Shown here piece after piece: positions 10,664-21,430 of a stretch of DNA of 64,000 nucleotides. Position 1 is the first letter of the stretch. Every line of letters begins with the position of its first letter. The notes beneath the pieces are model-generated. The model was not told where the DNA came from. It did no database searches and saw nothing but the letters and a program-made list of their open reading frames with translations. The DNA comes from Sordariomycetes sp. S80-01Y. Lineage: Eukaryota > Ascomycota > Sordariomycetes. The position numbers and the translations under genes are program-made. The stretch lies in the NCBI GenBank assembly GCA_037042185.1, contig JAXQJY010000024.1:682001-746000 (forward strand), in the 5' to 3' direction.

Positions 10664-10679
10664 GCAGGCAGGCAGGCAG
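10664..10679 (+). repeat. (GCAG)4 microsatellite
   Basis: Four perfect GCAG units in non-coding sequence. Confidence 0.7.
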
Positions 10680-12084
10680 TTCGATACCGCGCACACGACA
10701 CGACGACAATGCCATCTTGGACGGACGGGATGGCGCGCGCTGCCGTCTTGGGGCTCGGTGGATGGCGCGCGGAGCCTTGTGCGTCCCCGTCCAGGCTCCC
10801 AGGCTCTCGCCATTCGCTCGCTTGGGTCGGTGAGGGATAAAACGAGGACAAGCCACCTTGGCCGCCAAAGAAACCATGTGGCAGCCAAGGCAGCGCGCGG
10901 CGGAAACCGGGGTCTAATCGCGGAAACGGATCCTCTACGGAGGCCCGTCTCCGCCCGTGGCAGCGGTGCATCCCGCCGCAGAGTCGGTTTAGGCAAATTC
11001 ACAGGGCGTGGCAGCGGCAGCGGCCAGGGGGGCTCGTCCCGATTTGGCGACGCCTCTGTCGGAAGGAAGTGATCCAAGGGATCCAAGGGAGCTACTGCCC
11101 GACGTTCTGAGGTTCTGAGGGTCCCCGTCAGCGCGAGGCGCGTAAGAGGATAAATTGCAGTGGCGGTGAGAAGGCTCTCGAGATGAAGGGGCGGATGGAT
11201 GCGCGGGCAGCCGAGGCCGTACGGGTGTCTGAGGGTGGACGGACCTCGTCCCAGGCCTGCTCCTATTCCTCCTTAGCAGTGGTTGGGACGTAGTCAGGTA
11301 CTGTAGTCAGGCTGGCGGGCAGAGGCTTTCGGCCGCTGGGGGGGTGACGAGGAGGAGACAGGGAAGGGAAACAGCCGCGACGGAAGCTCCCCGTGGTTTC
11401 ATCCGCGGCACACCCTCCGGGAGCGGGAAGGCAATGATTGCCGAGGTCATTGTCAGCATCTTAACCCCCCCGTAGAATCAGCACCTCCAAGTTGAACCGC
11501 GAGGGTGCGGGTGACGAGGCGTTGGCGACGCTCGACAAAAGGGCTCGAGGTGAGGTGACGGGTCGATTAGGAATTGCTGGGCTGAGACTCGACGATGCGA
11601 GAGGACGAGCACGGACCGGCGCTAGCTGGGCTAGGCTGGGCGCTTGCGGAAGAGGAATTCTTCTGGAACACAGGATCAGCTTTCCAATTCGAGACCCCGG
11701 CGATTGGCTGGGGTTGCATTGAGGCGATGCGCCGATGCGGAGGGGCCGGGTCTGGCTTATTTTTTTTTTCGGTCGTTCCCTGTCTCTGGTCGAACCGGTG
11801 TGACGCGCAGCAGATGAAGCACGGCGAGACTCGGTATAAGTCGGCGGCCAGGGGTTAAAAGGGGTTGAAGATGGCCCAGCGTCGGCGACGGATATTACAG
11901 CGCACGACTGCCCCCCGGGGGAGCCCCTGGGGAAAAAAGGAGCGAGTCGACCCGAGGGAAGGGACGGCGCTGGGATGCTCATCTTGGGCCATGGCCGTGA
12001 CACGCGACGGGTGGGGCGGACGGGCGCCCACGGGCCAAATGCACTGATCGGTGAGGCATCATCATGTCTCAGCCTGTCGTCGAG

Positions 12085-12104
12085 GTCGAGTCAGGTCGAG
12101 TCAG
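12085..12104 (+). repeat. 20-nt repeat, second copy (tandem decamer)
   Basis: Exact match to 9672-9691, in the same orientation and 2.4 kb away. Confidence 0.7.
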
Positions 12105-12318
12105 TTGTCGCACTCCTCCGCAGCGCCCGGTGAGGCGGGCCACGACCGAAGATGTCGAGACCATGCCGGGCTGGAATGAAGATTGCAGGCGTCCGAGGAG
12201 GCCAGGTGCGCGCGGAAGAGCGGGAGCAGCAAAGGGGTTACGGAGTGCTAAAGTGCTAGAGCTGGACGGAACCGGAGCACTAGCGGAATAAGGGACTTTG
12301 GGTTGGCCAGAAACCGGG

Positions 12319-12410
12319 CACAGCACAGCACAGCACAGCGCAGCACCGGGCACAGGGCACAGGGCGGCCACAGGGCACAGGGCGGCCACAGGGCGCTGAG
12401 GGCGCTGAGA
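12319..12410 (+). repeat. Compound minisatellite (CACAG units, then an 18-nt unit)
   Basis: It begins with about four CACAG-like units, continues with two tandem copies of an 18-nt unit built from GGCACAGGGCGGCCACAG, and ends with two GGCGCTGAG units. It lies about 0.8-0.9 kb upstream of the LST7 start. Confidence 0.75.
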
Positions 12411-12689
12411 GCGACGGGCCCCGCCAAGCCAGGATCATCGGCGCCCAACCGGAGGACCCCTATTACGAGTGCCTACGGAATGCCTGCGGAGCGCCTCCTG
12501 CGGCGCCGCAGCTGCCAAACAGAGGGCTAGGACGACACGCGCGGCATTGGATCCCAGATGGTGAAGGTGCTGGGATCGTCCGTTTTGCGAAATTCACGCT
12601 CTCGGGGCCGGATGCCCATTTTCTGGTTTCCTGGTTTCCTGGTTTTCCGGGGGGGCCATGGCAGTCAGCGCAGGCCCGGCCAGGTGCCT

Positions 12690-12695
12690 TATATA
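12690..12695 (+). promoter_or_regulatory. TATATA box, probable LST7 core promoter
   Basis: TATATA, followed after about 25-40 nt by GC-rich and then pyrimidine-rich leader sequence. Between here and 13231 I find no ATG on the plus strand, so 13232 would be the first AUG of a transcript starting here. Confidence 0.45.
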
Positions 12696-12800
12696 GCAAT
12701 CCCCCCCGCTGCTCAGCCCGCCAGCGTGGTGGCCGTCCCGACTACCGTCCAAGCTACAGAAACTCTGTTTGCGGCAAGCCTCGTCGTTACTTGGTATTTG

Positions 12801-12826
12801 CTGCTGCTGCTGCTGCTGCTGCTGCT
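12801..12826 (+). repeat. (CTG)n microsatellite
   Basis: Almost nine perfect CTG units, in the putative LST7 5' leader rather than a coding region. Confidence 0.8.
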
Positions 12827-13231
12827 ACCACGAAGAACCTAGTGCTGGAGTTGCGGTGCTCGTCAGCTTCCATACTCGGGAAGAGGTTCCCCTCTTCTTC
12901 TCTCTTCCCTCCCTCCCTCTCCTGTACTTCCTCTGCTTCTTCCTCTTCCTTTCTTTTCCTCCAGCGAACCCGCGCGCGCGCGTGCACCGTCCGTCGTGGA
13001 ATAGCATCACGCGCCGCTCCCCAACGCACGCACGGACGGACGGGCTACGGCCACCCGGCAGGCAACTTGGGAAGAAAAAAAAGAAGTCGAGCTGTCATTG
13101 TACATAATAAGCGTTCCGGCCGCCTCCCCATCCTCAGCCTGACCGACCAACGCCCCATCCGGAAAAAGGCAGAAAGGAAAAAAGACACAAGTCGAGTGTC
13201 GGGCTGGCGAGTCCCCCCCGTGCCACCCGCC

Positions 13232-15291
13232 ATGACCTACATTGTGAGTCCCGAGTCGCCCTCTGCTTCACCCTCTGCCCCGGCCGGAGCCCAGCCAGAG
13301 ACCCCCCGTCAGCCCTAGTGGGTGGTGCACGACGAGGCGCATGTGCCACGATATGCAAACAAGGCGTGAGCGTGCATGGCCGGGCTCTATGGCCGCTGCT
13401 GCTTCTGCCACCTTCAGCATCAGCGGCAAGCTGCGTCCAGCGCACATGTCATGTCATGTCATGCCATGCCATGCCATGCCATGCCACGATGCATTGACCG
13501 CCCGCCACGGCTGCTGGCACGGCCACGACACCATCAGTTGCCTCGTCCTCGCTCCCGCGCACCCGCTGCTTGCTTGCTTGCCTGCCTCGCCTTGCTTCTT
13601 CCGCTCCCGCTCCCGCACCCTCGCACACCGCTTACTTCACCCCCTTCCCTCTCCTGCGCGTGCCTCTGTGCTCTGACCGAGGCCGCTCTCTCTCCGTTGC
13701 GAGCCCAAGCACAAGCCCAAGCACAAGCACGAGCCCAAGCCTGGAGCCGCGGTCGCTGCGAGCCCGACGGTATTTCAAGACCCCTACAGCCACCCTCGTC
13801 ATGTCTCGGCGATCCCCCAGCCTGACCCCCAAATAATCCGCCTTCTCCAAAATGCGCCTTCAACGACTGACCGCGCCCTCGTCCTTCCAGCTCTCGCTCG
13901 CCCACTACTGCGATCTCCATGGGCCTACCCCCCTCATGGTCACCGAGGGCCTGCCCATTCCCTGCGCCACCTGCCACGATCATGACGCCTCTTCCGCCGC
14001 CTCCATCCCGCGCTCAACCCCCTCGACGACCGCTCCGCCCGCGGCGCCCAGCGATGCGATGCGAGATCTGAGCATATCCACCACCTCCCGTCCGAGGGGT
14101 CCCTCTCAGGCCTCTGCTCTCGAAACGCCGCCCGTCTCCCCCCGACCTACGACCTCGCAGCCGCGGCGCGACTCCTCCTTCCGTCGAACCTACGACGACA
14201 CCGTCACCCGCAAGCAGGGCCCGTGCGACAACTGTGCCATGACCCTGCCCAAGCGCTCCACCTCCACAAACGTCGACTCGAGCGTGAGCAACACGAACAA
14301 GGGCCCCACGCTGCGCACGCGGGCGCCCGCCGAGCGCGTCTTCGGCTCGGCAGCGGGGAGCGCCGCCACGTCGAGCCAAGGCCAGAGCCAGTTCTCGCCT
14401 CCCAACTCTCAGTCTTCTAGCGATACCGACGGGGAGACGGAGAGACGCTCCAGGAATAGAACCGGCGGGTTGCAGAGCGGGAGCTCGCGCACGACTAGCT
14501 GCTCCAGCGCGAGCACCGTCAGCGAGGGCGGGACCTTTCATGTGCATTATGTGGACTACACGTCTACGCACGAGCCCGTCTTGCCGACGAGCTTCTCCCT
14601 GCTGCGCGCCAGCTGCCTGCGGACGCTGTCCTTTGAGACCTTGCCGCGCGCCCCGAGCGTCTCGACCAGCGCCATTGCGTCTACGCCGACGCCTTCTTCG
14701 TCCATGTCCAATTCCATCACCTCACCCACAAGTTCGACGGGCTCGTTTGTCACCACGCAGTCCGCAGGATCGGCGGTCTCGGGAGGCCCCATCTTCTTCG
14801 GAGACTCGCTGGCAGGTTACACCACAGCCTACATCTTCCGCATTCCCGACGTCCACGCCCGCGGCCACAAGCGCGTCTACGCCTTCCTGGCCCTCAGCAC
14901 GCACAAGGAGCGCCTCGCCATGAAGACCTTCGCCATCATCTCGTCCGCTTTCCGCGAGCTCGCCACGTGGATCCAGACCATGGCCGAGACGGAAGCCGAG
15001 CGCGCAGCCGAGTCCAGTCCCGTCTCGGGCGCTTTCATCTCTGGCGTCGGCGCAGGTCAGCAGCCCCCCAGCAGCCAGCCTCAGACGTCCGACCAGCCGG
15101 ACCGTAGCTCGGGCAGCAGCTTTCTCACGGGCGGCAGCGGCTTCACAAGGAGAATGGGCACAGGCGGCGGAGCTAGCGCGCCCAAGGCGAGAGGGCTGGC
15201 TGAGTTGGTCGGCCAGCCAGACTTCTTCATTGAGCTGCACAGGAGGTTCGTCCAGCTGCTGTTCGAGGTTGGCGTCACTTTGAACTCGTGA
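13232..15291 (+). CDS. LST7: Lst7-like folliculin-family protein (TORC1 pathway)
   Basis: Proposed model: exon 1 at 13232-13243 (MTYI), a 647-nt intron (GTGAGT donor at 13244, CCTTCCAG acceptor ending 13890) and exon 2 at 13891-15291, giving 470 residues. The joined start MTYILSLAHYCDLHGP aligns with human folliculin MNAIVALCHFCELHGP. A start at the ATG at 13852 would instead give an atypical N terminus. A second conserved block (GPIFFGDSLAGY, then AYIFRIPD and HKRVYAFLAL) is the folliculin/SMCR8 longin-type core. The region between is Ser/Thr-rich and disordered, with CATC and CDNCAMTLP cysteine pairs. Lst7 pairs with Lst4 at the vacuole and acts as a GAP for the Rag GTPase Gtr2 in amino-acid signalling. 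As in yeast, the protein lacks most of the C-terminal DENN region of animal folliculin. Confidence 0.85.
13445..13484 (+). repeat. Pentanucleotide microsatellite (CATGT)3(CATGC)5
   Basis: Eight 5-nt units with one point difference between the first three and the last five. It lies inside the proposed LST7 first intron. Confidence 0.85.
13704..13742 (+). repeat. Imperfect CAAGCM hexamer repeat
   Basis: Alternating CAAGCC and CAAGCA units with one CGAGCC, inside the proposed LST7 intron. Confidence 0.65.
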
Positions 15292-16110
15292 GCATATTCG
15301 GACAATCACAGCCGCGGCTCTCGCAGCAAGCGGCGGACACTGTTGTTTTCTTTACTTCGTTCTCGGCGCTCATGATACCCTCTTTTTACGATGTACACGA
15401 ACGGCTCAGCCCCTGTTTGATTTTCAACTTTCTTCTCAACGGCATAGCACAGGCGTTGTCTTGTTTCTTTTCTTCTCCTTTCCCCTCTTCATTAGCTTCC
15501 TCTTCGGCAGCAAAAGCCGCAAGCACACGCACGGACGGCACGGCACGGTAATCGGTAATCATAATGTCTAAGAAATCTAATCCCCTCTTCCTCGCCGAGG
15601 AGGCGGGTGGTTCTTGGACCGGAAAAAAGGGGAACACGCGGCGCATTTTGGGGGGTTTGCTTGTCTCTGCATCGGTCGGCGAAGAGGAGAGATACTATAC
15701 TATTAGGTACGGTAACTTTAGAAACTGGAGGGTGGGGTTTTAATGTCACGACGTCACGACTTAGACTGGCTGGAGGGTTTGGGGATTGCTTTGTTTTTTT
15801 GGTGGTCAGGGGGGAGGGCTTTTTGGACCTCTTTGGGAGTTGATCTGTGTGGATTGGGCTCTTCTTCATGTCCGGAACGCACTGCAACGGCGCATATAGA
15901 TAGACCTGCTATTGACCACTTGCCTATTCCACGAGAAACGTCATCCTTTCACGCTGAACATGTGTGATTACCATGTGAGGTGAAATCGTCCTTGTGCATG
16001 CTTTGATAATGTTACAATTACCTAGTAACCGTCGCAACCATCTAAGATGACTCCCCGTCCCGAGACCTTTTGCTCCTCCGACCCGAACAAGCCTTTGCAC
16101 TCCCCCGCGT
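15292..16110. other. Convergent 3' region, no gene seen
   Basis: Lies between the stops of LST7 (plus) and RPT3 (minus), so it should carry both 3' untranslated regions. T-rich stretches occur. No open frame with a domain was seen. Confidence 0.6.
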
Positions 16111-17420
16111 CTACTTGTAAAAGTCAAACTTGTTGTCGTCCTGCGTCCCCTTGACCTGGCTCGAGTACGCATCCTCCAGGTCGCTCTGGATGATGTTGTA
16201 CCGGTTCTTCCGCACGGCCCGCAGGCCCGCCTCCTGCATGATGGCGGCGATGATGGCGCCGCTCAGCGGGTCGTTGCGCACGATCAGCGAGTCGAGGTCG
16301 ACCTCGGGCGCGAGGCTCATCTTGCTGGCGATGGTGGTGAAGATGAGCCGTCGCTCCCTCCGGTCCCTCAGGCTGGGGAACTCAATCTTCCTGTCGAGAC
16401 GGCCGGGACGGAGGAGGGCGGGGTCGAGCGTGTCGGCTCGGTTGGTGGCCATGATGACCTTGACGTTGCTCGTCTGGTCGAAGCCGTCCATCTGGTTCAG
16501 AAGCTCGAGCAGGATGCGCTGCACCTCGCGATCCGCGCCGGTCTGGGCGTCGAAACGCTTTGTGGCGATGGCGTCGATCTCGTCGATGAAGATGATGGAC
16601 GGCGAGTTCTCGCGGGCCATGCGGAAGACGTCGCGCACCATTCGGGGTCCCTCTCCGAGATACTTCTGCACGAACTCCGAACCGACGACGCGGATGAATG
16701 AGGCTGTCGTGCTGTTGGCCACGGCCTTGACCAGCATGGTCTTTCCGGTACCGGGAGGACCGTACAGCAGGACGCCACGCGGGGGGTCAATGCCGATTTG
16801 CTTGTACAGGTCGAAATGTGTGAGCGGCAGCTCCACGGCTTCGCGGATCTCCTGCTTCTGCATGTCCAGCCCACCGACATCCGCATACGTCACATCAGGC
16901 TTCTCGTCCGCCCCCAGCATGGCGATGCTCGAGTCCGCCTCGGGCGGCAGGATGTCGACCAGCGCATTCGAGTGCCTGTGCAGCGCGACGGAGGAGGAAG
17001 GCTTGAGCAGCTCGCGGTCGAGGGTCGAGAGGATGCGGACGACGTAGTTCGAGCCAGTCGAGGACTGCACGATTCCCGTGTTCTGGTCGATGGCTTCCAT
17101 GAACTGGCCGATGACGAGGGGAACCGACTGGATGCGCTTGATCTCTTCTTGCGCGCGGACGAGCTCGCGCTTCAGCGAGCGCTGCTCATCTTTGATGTAC
17201 TCCTCCTGGAGCTGGGTGTACCTGTTCCCGTCAGCTGCTGCGGCCCGAATCCGGGGCGAGGAGGGCTGCCGTGGACATACTCATAGTGTCCTTGTAGCTT
17301 CTTCAGGGCCGTGTAGCCTGTTTGGTTCTCGAGGAACTCAAACTCTGAGGGGGCGGCGGGTGCTGCCTTCTTGTGCGGCGCCTGGCGGGCAGATGGGTTT
17401 TCGACCGCAACGTCCCCCAT
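16111..17420 (-). CDS. RPT3: 26S proteasome regulatory particle ATPase Rpt3
   Basis: Two exons (17420-17281, 17221-16111) encode 416 residues. The 59-nt intron uses a GTATGT donor and joins HYE to YTQLQEEY. An N-terminal coiled coil (about 40-80) and OB fold precede the AAA module: Walker A GPPGTGKT at about 201-208, Walker B IIFIDEID at about 256-263, the pore-loop region [10 protein letters not shown], and the Arg-finger region [18 protein letters not shown]. The C terminus FDFYK is the HbYX-like tail of Rpt3, which docks into alpha-ring pockets and distinguishes it from the other Rpt subunits. The usual Cys in the P loop (GCGKT) is Thr. Rpt3 unfolds substrates and opens the 20S gate. It is divergent from the small conserved gene at 18411. 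Confidence 0.95.
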
Positions 17421-17675
17421 TTTGGCGGTTGGGCGGCGCGAATGAGAATCTCTGAATCGTTCTGCGTGCTCTCAAGCTCTTGCGTTCGTCGGTAGATGCA
17501 GTGTTTATGAGTGTCGCAAGGGTTTTGTCGTCGATATCGTGGGCTGAAGGGAGCGTTGACGTTGTCTGCTGAGCTCCGAGAAGCAGCCAGAAGCGTTGGC
17601 GTCAACACCGCAGCCTAGCTCTTGGCACCGGCCGCAGCCGGGCTTAGTCATTCGTCGTTGACCTGCTCTCCGCTT

Positions 17676-17683
17676 CACGTGAC
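17676..17683. promoter_or_regulatory. CACGTGAC octamer upstream of RPT3
   Basis: Reads TCACGTGAC, a near-palindromic E-box, about 256 nt upstream of the RPT3 start. Confidence 0.4.
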
Positions 17684-18035
17684 CCGCCAGTCTGATTGGC
17701 TGAGCTCGCGTCTCTGGGGCAGGGCGGCCAAGCTGCAGGCTCACGGGCGCCGATTGGCTGGGCAGTTCGAGGTGGGGATCCGACGCTCGGGGATCATGCG
17801 TCAAGTGATGCTTGACCGTCGAGCTACTTGGCCGTGATAGCATGAGTGGCGGTGGGAGGCGACGAGGCTATCGCAGACTCGGTACTGTCTTATCGTGACG
17901 TGGTGCGACGGTGAGCTGCTCACCTGCCAGCCTCCAGCTTGACACCGTGACACCACTGCCAGTGGAAGGCCGAGCCGCCGGGCTGGTCCTCCGTATCCGT
18001 CCGTTGGACTCACCTCCTCCCAGTCAGGCCGACCC

Positions 18036-18050
18036 TTGACTTGACTTGAC
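18036..18050 (+). repeat. (TTGAC)3 pentanucleotide repeat
   Basis: Three perfect units, with an imperfect fourth following. Confidence 0.6.
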
Positions 18051-18410
18051 TTCTGACTCCCTGCCCGAGCGAAAGAGCATCTCCATCCCCTTCAATACAG
18101 AGAGAGATTCCTCACCCCACGCTCATCCCGCTGGACCTGCCTCCTCCCACCCCTCGTCGATGCCTGACACGAAGCAGCCTCACCCTTGGATCCGGAGCTC
18201 GGCCTATCACGCTTCCACCTCCATCCCGCCCGCCCATTAACCTTTGAAGCCATCCACCGTGCCCCCAAGTACCTCCCGCTGCCGAAGCCTGATCCCGATT
18301 CCGGTGAACTGCTTTCCGTCCTCCACGCTCCCAGCCTCGTCCGCGTTCACTTTCATCGGCGCCCATCTGCCCTGACGATCTTATCGCTGCCCCTCCGCTC
18401 TTTGCCCGTC

Positions 18411-18908
18411 ATGTCTTCCTCCATCGCCATTCCCAACGCCCGCCGACGGTCGTCGAGTCAGGCTATGGCGTCCAGCTCGGGCAGTTCGCTATCAAGCTCG
18501 CCCGTCACGTCACCCGCGGGGTCGCCTACGCAGAGGACCACGATGCAGGCGAGGAGGCCCAGTCTTCTCAGTACGTCTCCCGCCTCGCCGTTTGTTGGTT
18601 CGAGAGGCTGACTCGGACACAGGCTCGTCACTCTCGAAACAAGAGTCGACCGTCATCAACATCGGCGACCCTGATGGCCCGCCCCGGCTGGTACGCTTTC
18701 TTCCGCTAACCCCCCCCGTCGTCGCTGTGCTCATGGCTTCCAGATCACCTACCTCTCTTCCAGCCAAGGCTTCGCCTGGAACCCCGAGATCTTCCTCCCC
18801 TCCTACATCGACTGCGATTACGTGCCCCTTGAGAATCGCCGCGAACCCGTCCACGACATTCATCTGTCTGACGAGGAGGTCAAGCAGCTCCTGCCGCAGG
18901 GCCAGTGA
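18411..18908 (+). CDS. Small conserved-looking fungal protein, unknown function
   Basis: Three exons (18411-18570, 18623-18690, 18744-18908) encode 130 residues. The introns (52 and 53 nt) have GTACGT and GTACGC donors, and the joined frame is open throughout. The N-terminal 55 residues are Ser/Pro/Arg-rich and look disordered and phosphorylatable (RRRSSSQ, TSPAGSP, RRPSLLS). The rest looks folded: INIGDPDGPPRLITYL, GFAWNPEIFLPSYID, then an acidic end with LSDEEVKQLLPQG. Exon spacing and this compact block suggest a real, conserved gene, but I do not recognise a named domain. It shares a promoter region with RPT3. No signal peptide or membrane helix is seen. Confidence 0.75.
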
Positions 18909-20706
18909 GCCACGCAACGCCTGTCTTCGATTCTATATACCCGGTGTGGCTTCAGTAGCCTTAGATCGCTGGCTTCACCTCAGGATGGGCTGAAGGCAAG
19001 CCCTCTACATTTGTAACGACGACGGCGGCGTTTGGGATGGAGTTATTGGAAGAATGATACTGCAACTGCGATACGATTACATACTACAACTCGGGGATGG
19101 TCGGCCCAACAGCTAGCAGGTCATGGGGCTGGCTCCGGATCGACGCAAGCGGGAACCTCCATCGGCAACTACGACCGATGCTGGACCTGGAGCCTGGGGC
19201 GTTGGTCAACTTGTTTTTTTCTCTTCTGTTCTCTAATTGCGGTTCTATCTACTAGGTTATTCAACAAATCAATCCACTCTTGTTATCCTATCCCTTCATC
19301 GGCTTCGAACTAGCGGGTATGCACCTTTTCTACGTTGTCAAGGGTTACGATTTGATGGCGGGACGTCGGGATCCTTCTTGCATTGAGATGAACGTCACAC
19401 AAAGCCGCCTCCCGCTACGACCCTCAGGCTGGTGAAACATGCAAAATCAACGCACAGAAGCCCGTGGTGAAACGTACTGCGCCGCGGGCAGACACGAGGA
19501 GGGGAACGGAGACGACGGTAGCACAAGCTCGACATGAAGGGTCTCATGCATAATTCATCATGCGAGCTTATCCAAGTAAAGCCGGTAGTGACCGACGAGG
19601 CTCCGCGACGACGATCGAGCTGCTTCACCGATGTTTGCCCCTGACTTACACCGCAACGGGTCTACCCCACAGTGGAGGTCCGGGCGGGTGGTCGGTCAAC
19701 ACATGGCCCTGCAGCAGCGGCTCTGCATGAGGGCGCACCTGGAGAAACGCGTGCTTGCGGCTCATGAGAAGAAATTGGTGAAGACGGCTCCTCGCTTCTG
19801 TCTTGGGATCTCGAAGGGGGTTTTCTTGAAAGTCGAGATGAGTTCAGAGGGCGGTAGCTGTAAGTGCAGTGGTGTCAATGGCGGGGCAGTTGACGTAACC
19901 TTAAGGCGGGGGACTTAGAGCTACTGCTGTAGGGTCGTACCGTGACAGAAAAGAGCACCCACAAAAAAATGAACCCTGCCAACTGCTAACCTACGGTCAC
20001 CTGTTACCAGCGCTACTATCCCTTTTTCTGATGAGATATGTGCCTGATGTGTATATTGGTGACGGTAGATCGCCTCAAGAGACGCGACTCGAATTATGCT
20101 GCCCTTGGATTATACGTCCTGCCGGTTGATGCTGCAGAAAGATTAGCCATTCACTCAGATGTATTGCCCTCATCTTTCAAACAGCATCTCGTGACTTAAT
20201 GACACCTCCGTCAGGGGGCAGTGACATAGAGAAATTGTAGATGAATAGTTTTATCTGTGTCTGAGATCTCGTACAATGTACATTTCAGTATTTACTGGTT
20301 TGCTAGTCTGAAGACATCGAGCCTGTAGAAGGAGGCAGCTCTGCTGGTGGCGCCATCTATGCCTGCCGCCTCCAGGGCTGGATCAAGGACCGACTGTTCA
20401 GAGTGACCACAGTAGGGAGGATATCATTGTATCAATGCAAAGAAACGATACAATCGAGATCCTGAACGAAGTAGTGAGACGCATCCTGAAGGCGCCTTGG
20501 AGGGACATCGAGGCGTGGACATCCGGACAAAATAAAGCAGTCAGGTTTCCCGCACTTACCGCGGCTGCCACGACGCCCTTTTTTCCGGCGCGCCGGTGAC
20601 CATCCCAAAAATCCAGGGTCTAAAGTAAACACCCACCCGAGCGCGCCCGACCTCAACGACGCGTCGGCCTCGCTGCATCGACCACCCCAGCGCACAACCG
20701 CAAACT
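18909..20706. other. Intergenic region, no gene seen
   Basis: About 1.8 kb, visibly less GC-rich at 19900-20330. The longest plus frame (19631-19918, 95 codons) has no domain or plausible exon structure. The last 100 nt are the likely MIS14 leader. Confidence 0.55.
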
Positions 20707-21430
20707 ATGGACGCAGACTCGGCAGCCGCCCAGGCCCAGCGCAGGATCGAGCTCCAATCGCCCGAGGACCTCACCTACCTCATAACCAACGTGCGCAACG
20801 CCGCCGCCGTGCGCCTCAACGAAGCGTTCCCGCAGGTCGAGGGCCAGGAGGGGGAGGATGAGCTGCGGAACCAAATAGAGGCGCTCGTCAACGAGGTACG
20901 TATTCCCTCCTCCCTCACCGTATCTGCCACGGAGTAGCTGAACCGCCGCTCAGTACATCGACAAGACCTTCACCCTCGCCGCCCCGAACCTCAGCATAAA
21001 CGGCCTCCCCGTGGCCCCCTCCTCGGTGCGGCAGTCAGCTTCCGCCGCCGCCGACACGGCCTACGAGCCCTTCGACGCGCGCAAGCGCCAGCGCGTCGCC
21101 GACCTGATCACGCAGGAGGAGAAGCTGCTCGAGGACGTCGCCAACCTCAAGCGCACGGTGCCCCAGCGCGCCGCGGCCGTGCAGGTCGCGAACCTGAATG
21201 AGAGCCTGAAGAGGGACGACGAGGTGCTGAGGGAGGTCGAGGGGCGGGATCTGGCCGGCGATGTGCGGCTGGAGGGCTTGGAGAGGCTTGGCAGGCAAGA
21301 GGATGTCGAGGACGAGTTTAGGCGGGCGGTTGAGGTCCTGGGCCGGTTGAAGCAGGACATGAGCACTGTGGTGGCCAAGATGGAGAGGGCGAGGGTCGCT
21401 GGGGAGTACGTTCTCGCGCATGGGCGGTGA
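20707..21430 (+). CDS. MIS14: Kinetochore protein Mis14/NSL1
   Basis: Two exons (20707-20895, 20954-21430) separated by a 58-nt intron with a GTACGT donor encode 221 residues. The N-terminal segment RRIELQSPEDLTYLITNV followed by AAAVRLNEAFP is the hallmark of the Mis14/Nsl1 family. The second exon has a Pro-containing linker, then YEPFDARKRQRV, then mostly charged heptad-like helix to the end, as expected for a rod-shaped MIND/Mis12-complex subunit. Nsl1 joins Mis12, Nnf1 and Dsn1 to link inner centromere proteins to the Ndc80 complex. The gene is convergent with SEC14, with 413 nt between stops. Confidence 0.88.

Larger units (their letters stand above)
9434..13231. other. Long GC-rich, repeat-containing intergenic region
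   Basis: About 3.8 kb between the divergent Old Yellow Enzyme and LST7 genes. It holds a 20-nt direct repeat (9672-9691 and 12085-12104), a (GCAG)4 run, a minisatellite (12319-12410), a TATATA box (12690-12695), a CTG repeat and a long pyrimidine tract. Open frames such as 10595-11086 and 11461-12003 (both minus) are low-complexity with no domain, and are treated as non-coding. Confidence 0.55.
17421..18410. other. Divergent promoter region of RPT3 and the 18411 gene
   Basis: About 1 kb with a CACGTGAC box at 17676-17683 (256 nt before the RPT3 ATG), several CCAAT/ATTGG-like motifs (ATTGG near 17695 and 17753) and a (TTGAC)3 run at 18036-18050. No gene seen. Confidence 0.55.

Noticed and set aside
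10595-11086. 163-codon minus-strand frame
   Set aside because: Low-complexity Arg/Pro/Ala sequence in GC-rich DNA, overlapped by equally long frames on the other strand; no domain, no exon pattern.
11461-12003. 180-codon minus-strand frame
   Set aside because: Ser/Pro/Arg-rich with no fold-like pattern; GC-rich DNA yields such frames by chance.
12558-12842. Frame ending in poly-leucine
   Set aside because: The leucines come from the CTG microsatellite, and the frame starts upstream of the TATA box of LST7.
13852-13890. Start of LST7 at the ATG at 13852
   Set aside because: It replaces the conserved folliculin N terminus with an unrelated stretch, and the segment looks like an intron end (branch-like CTGAC, pyrimidines, CCAG).
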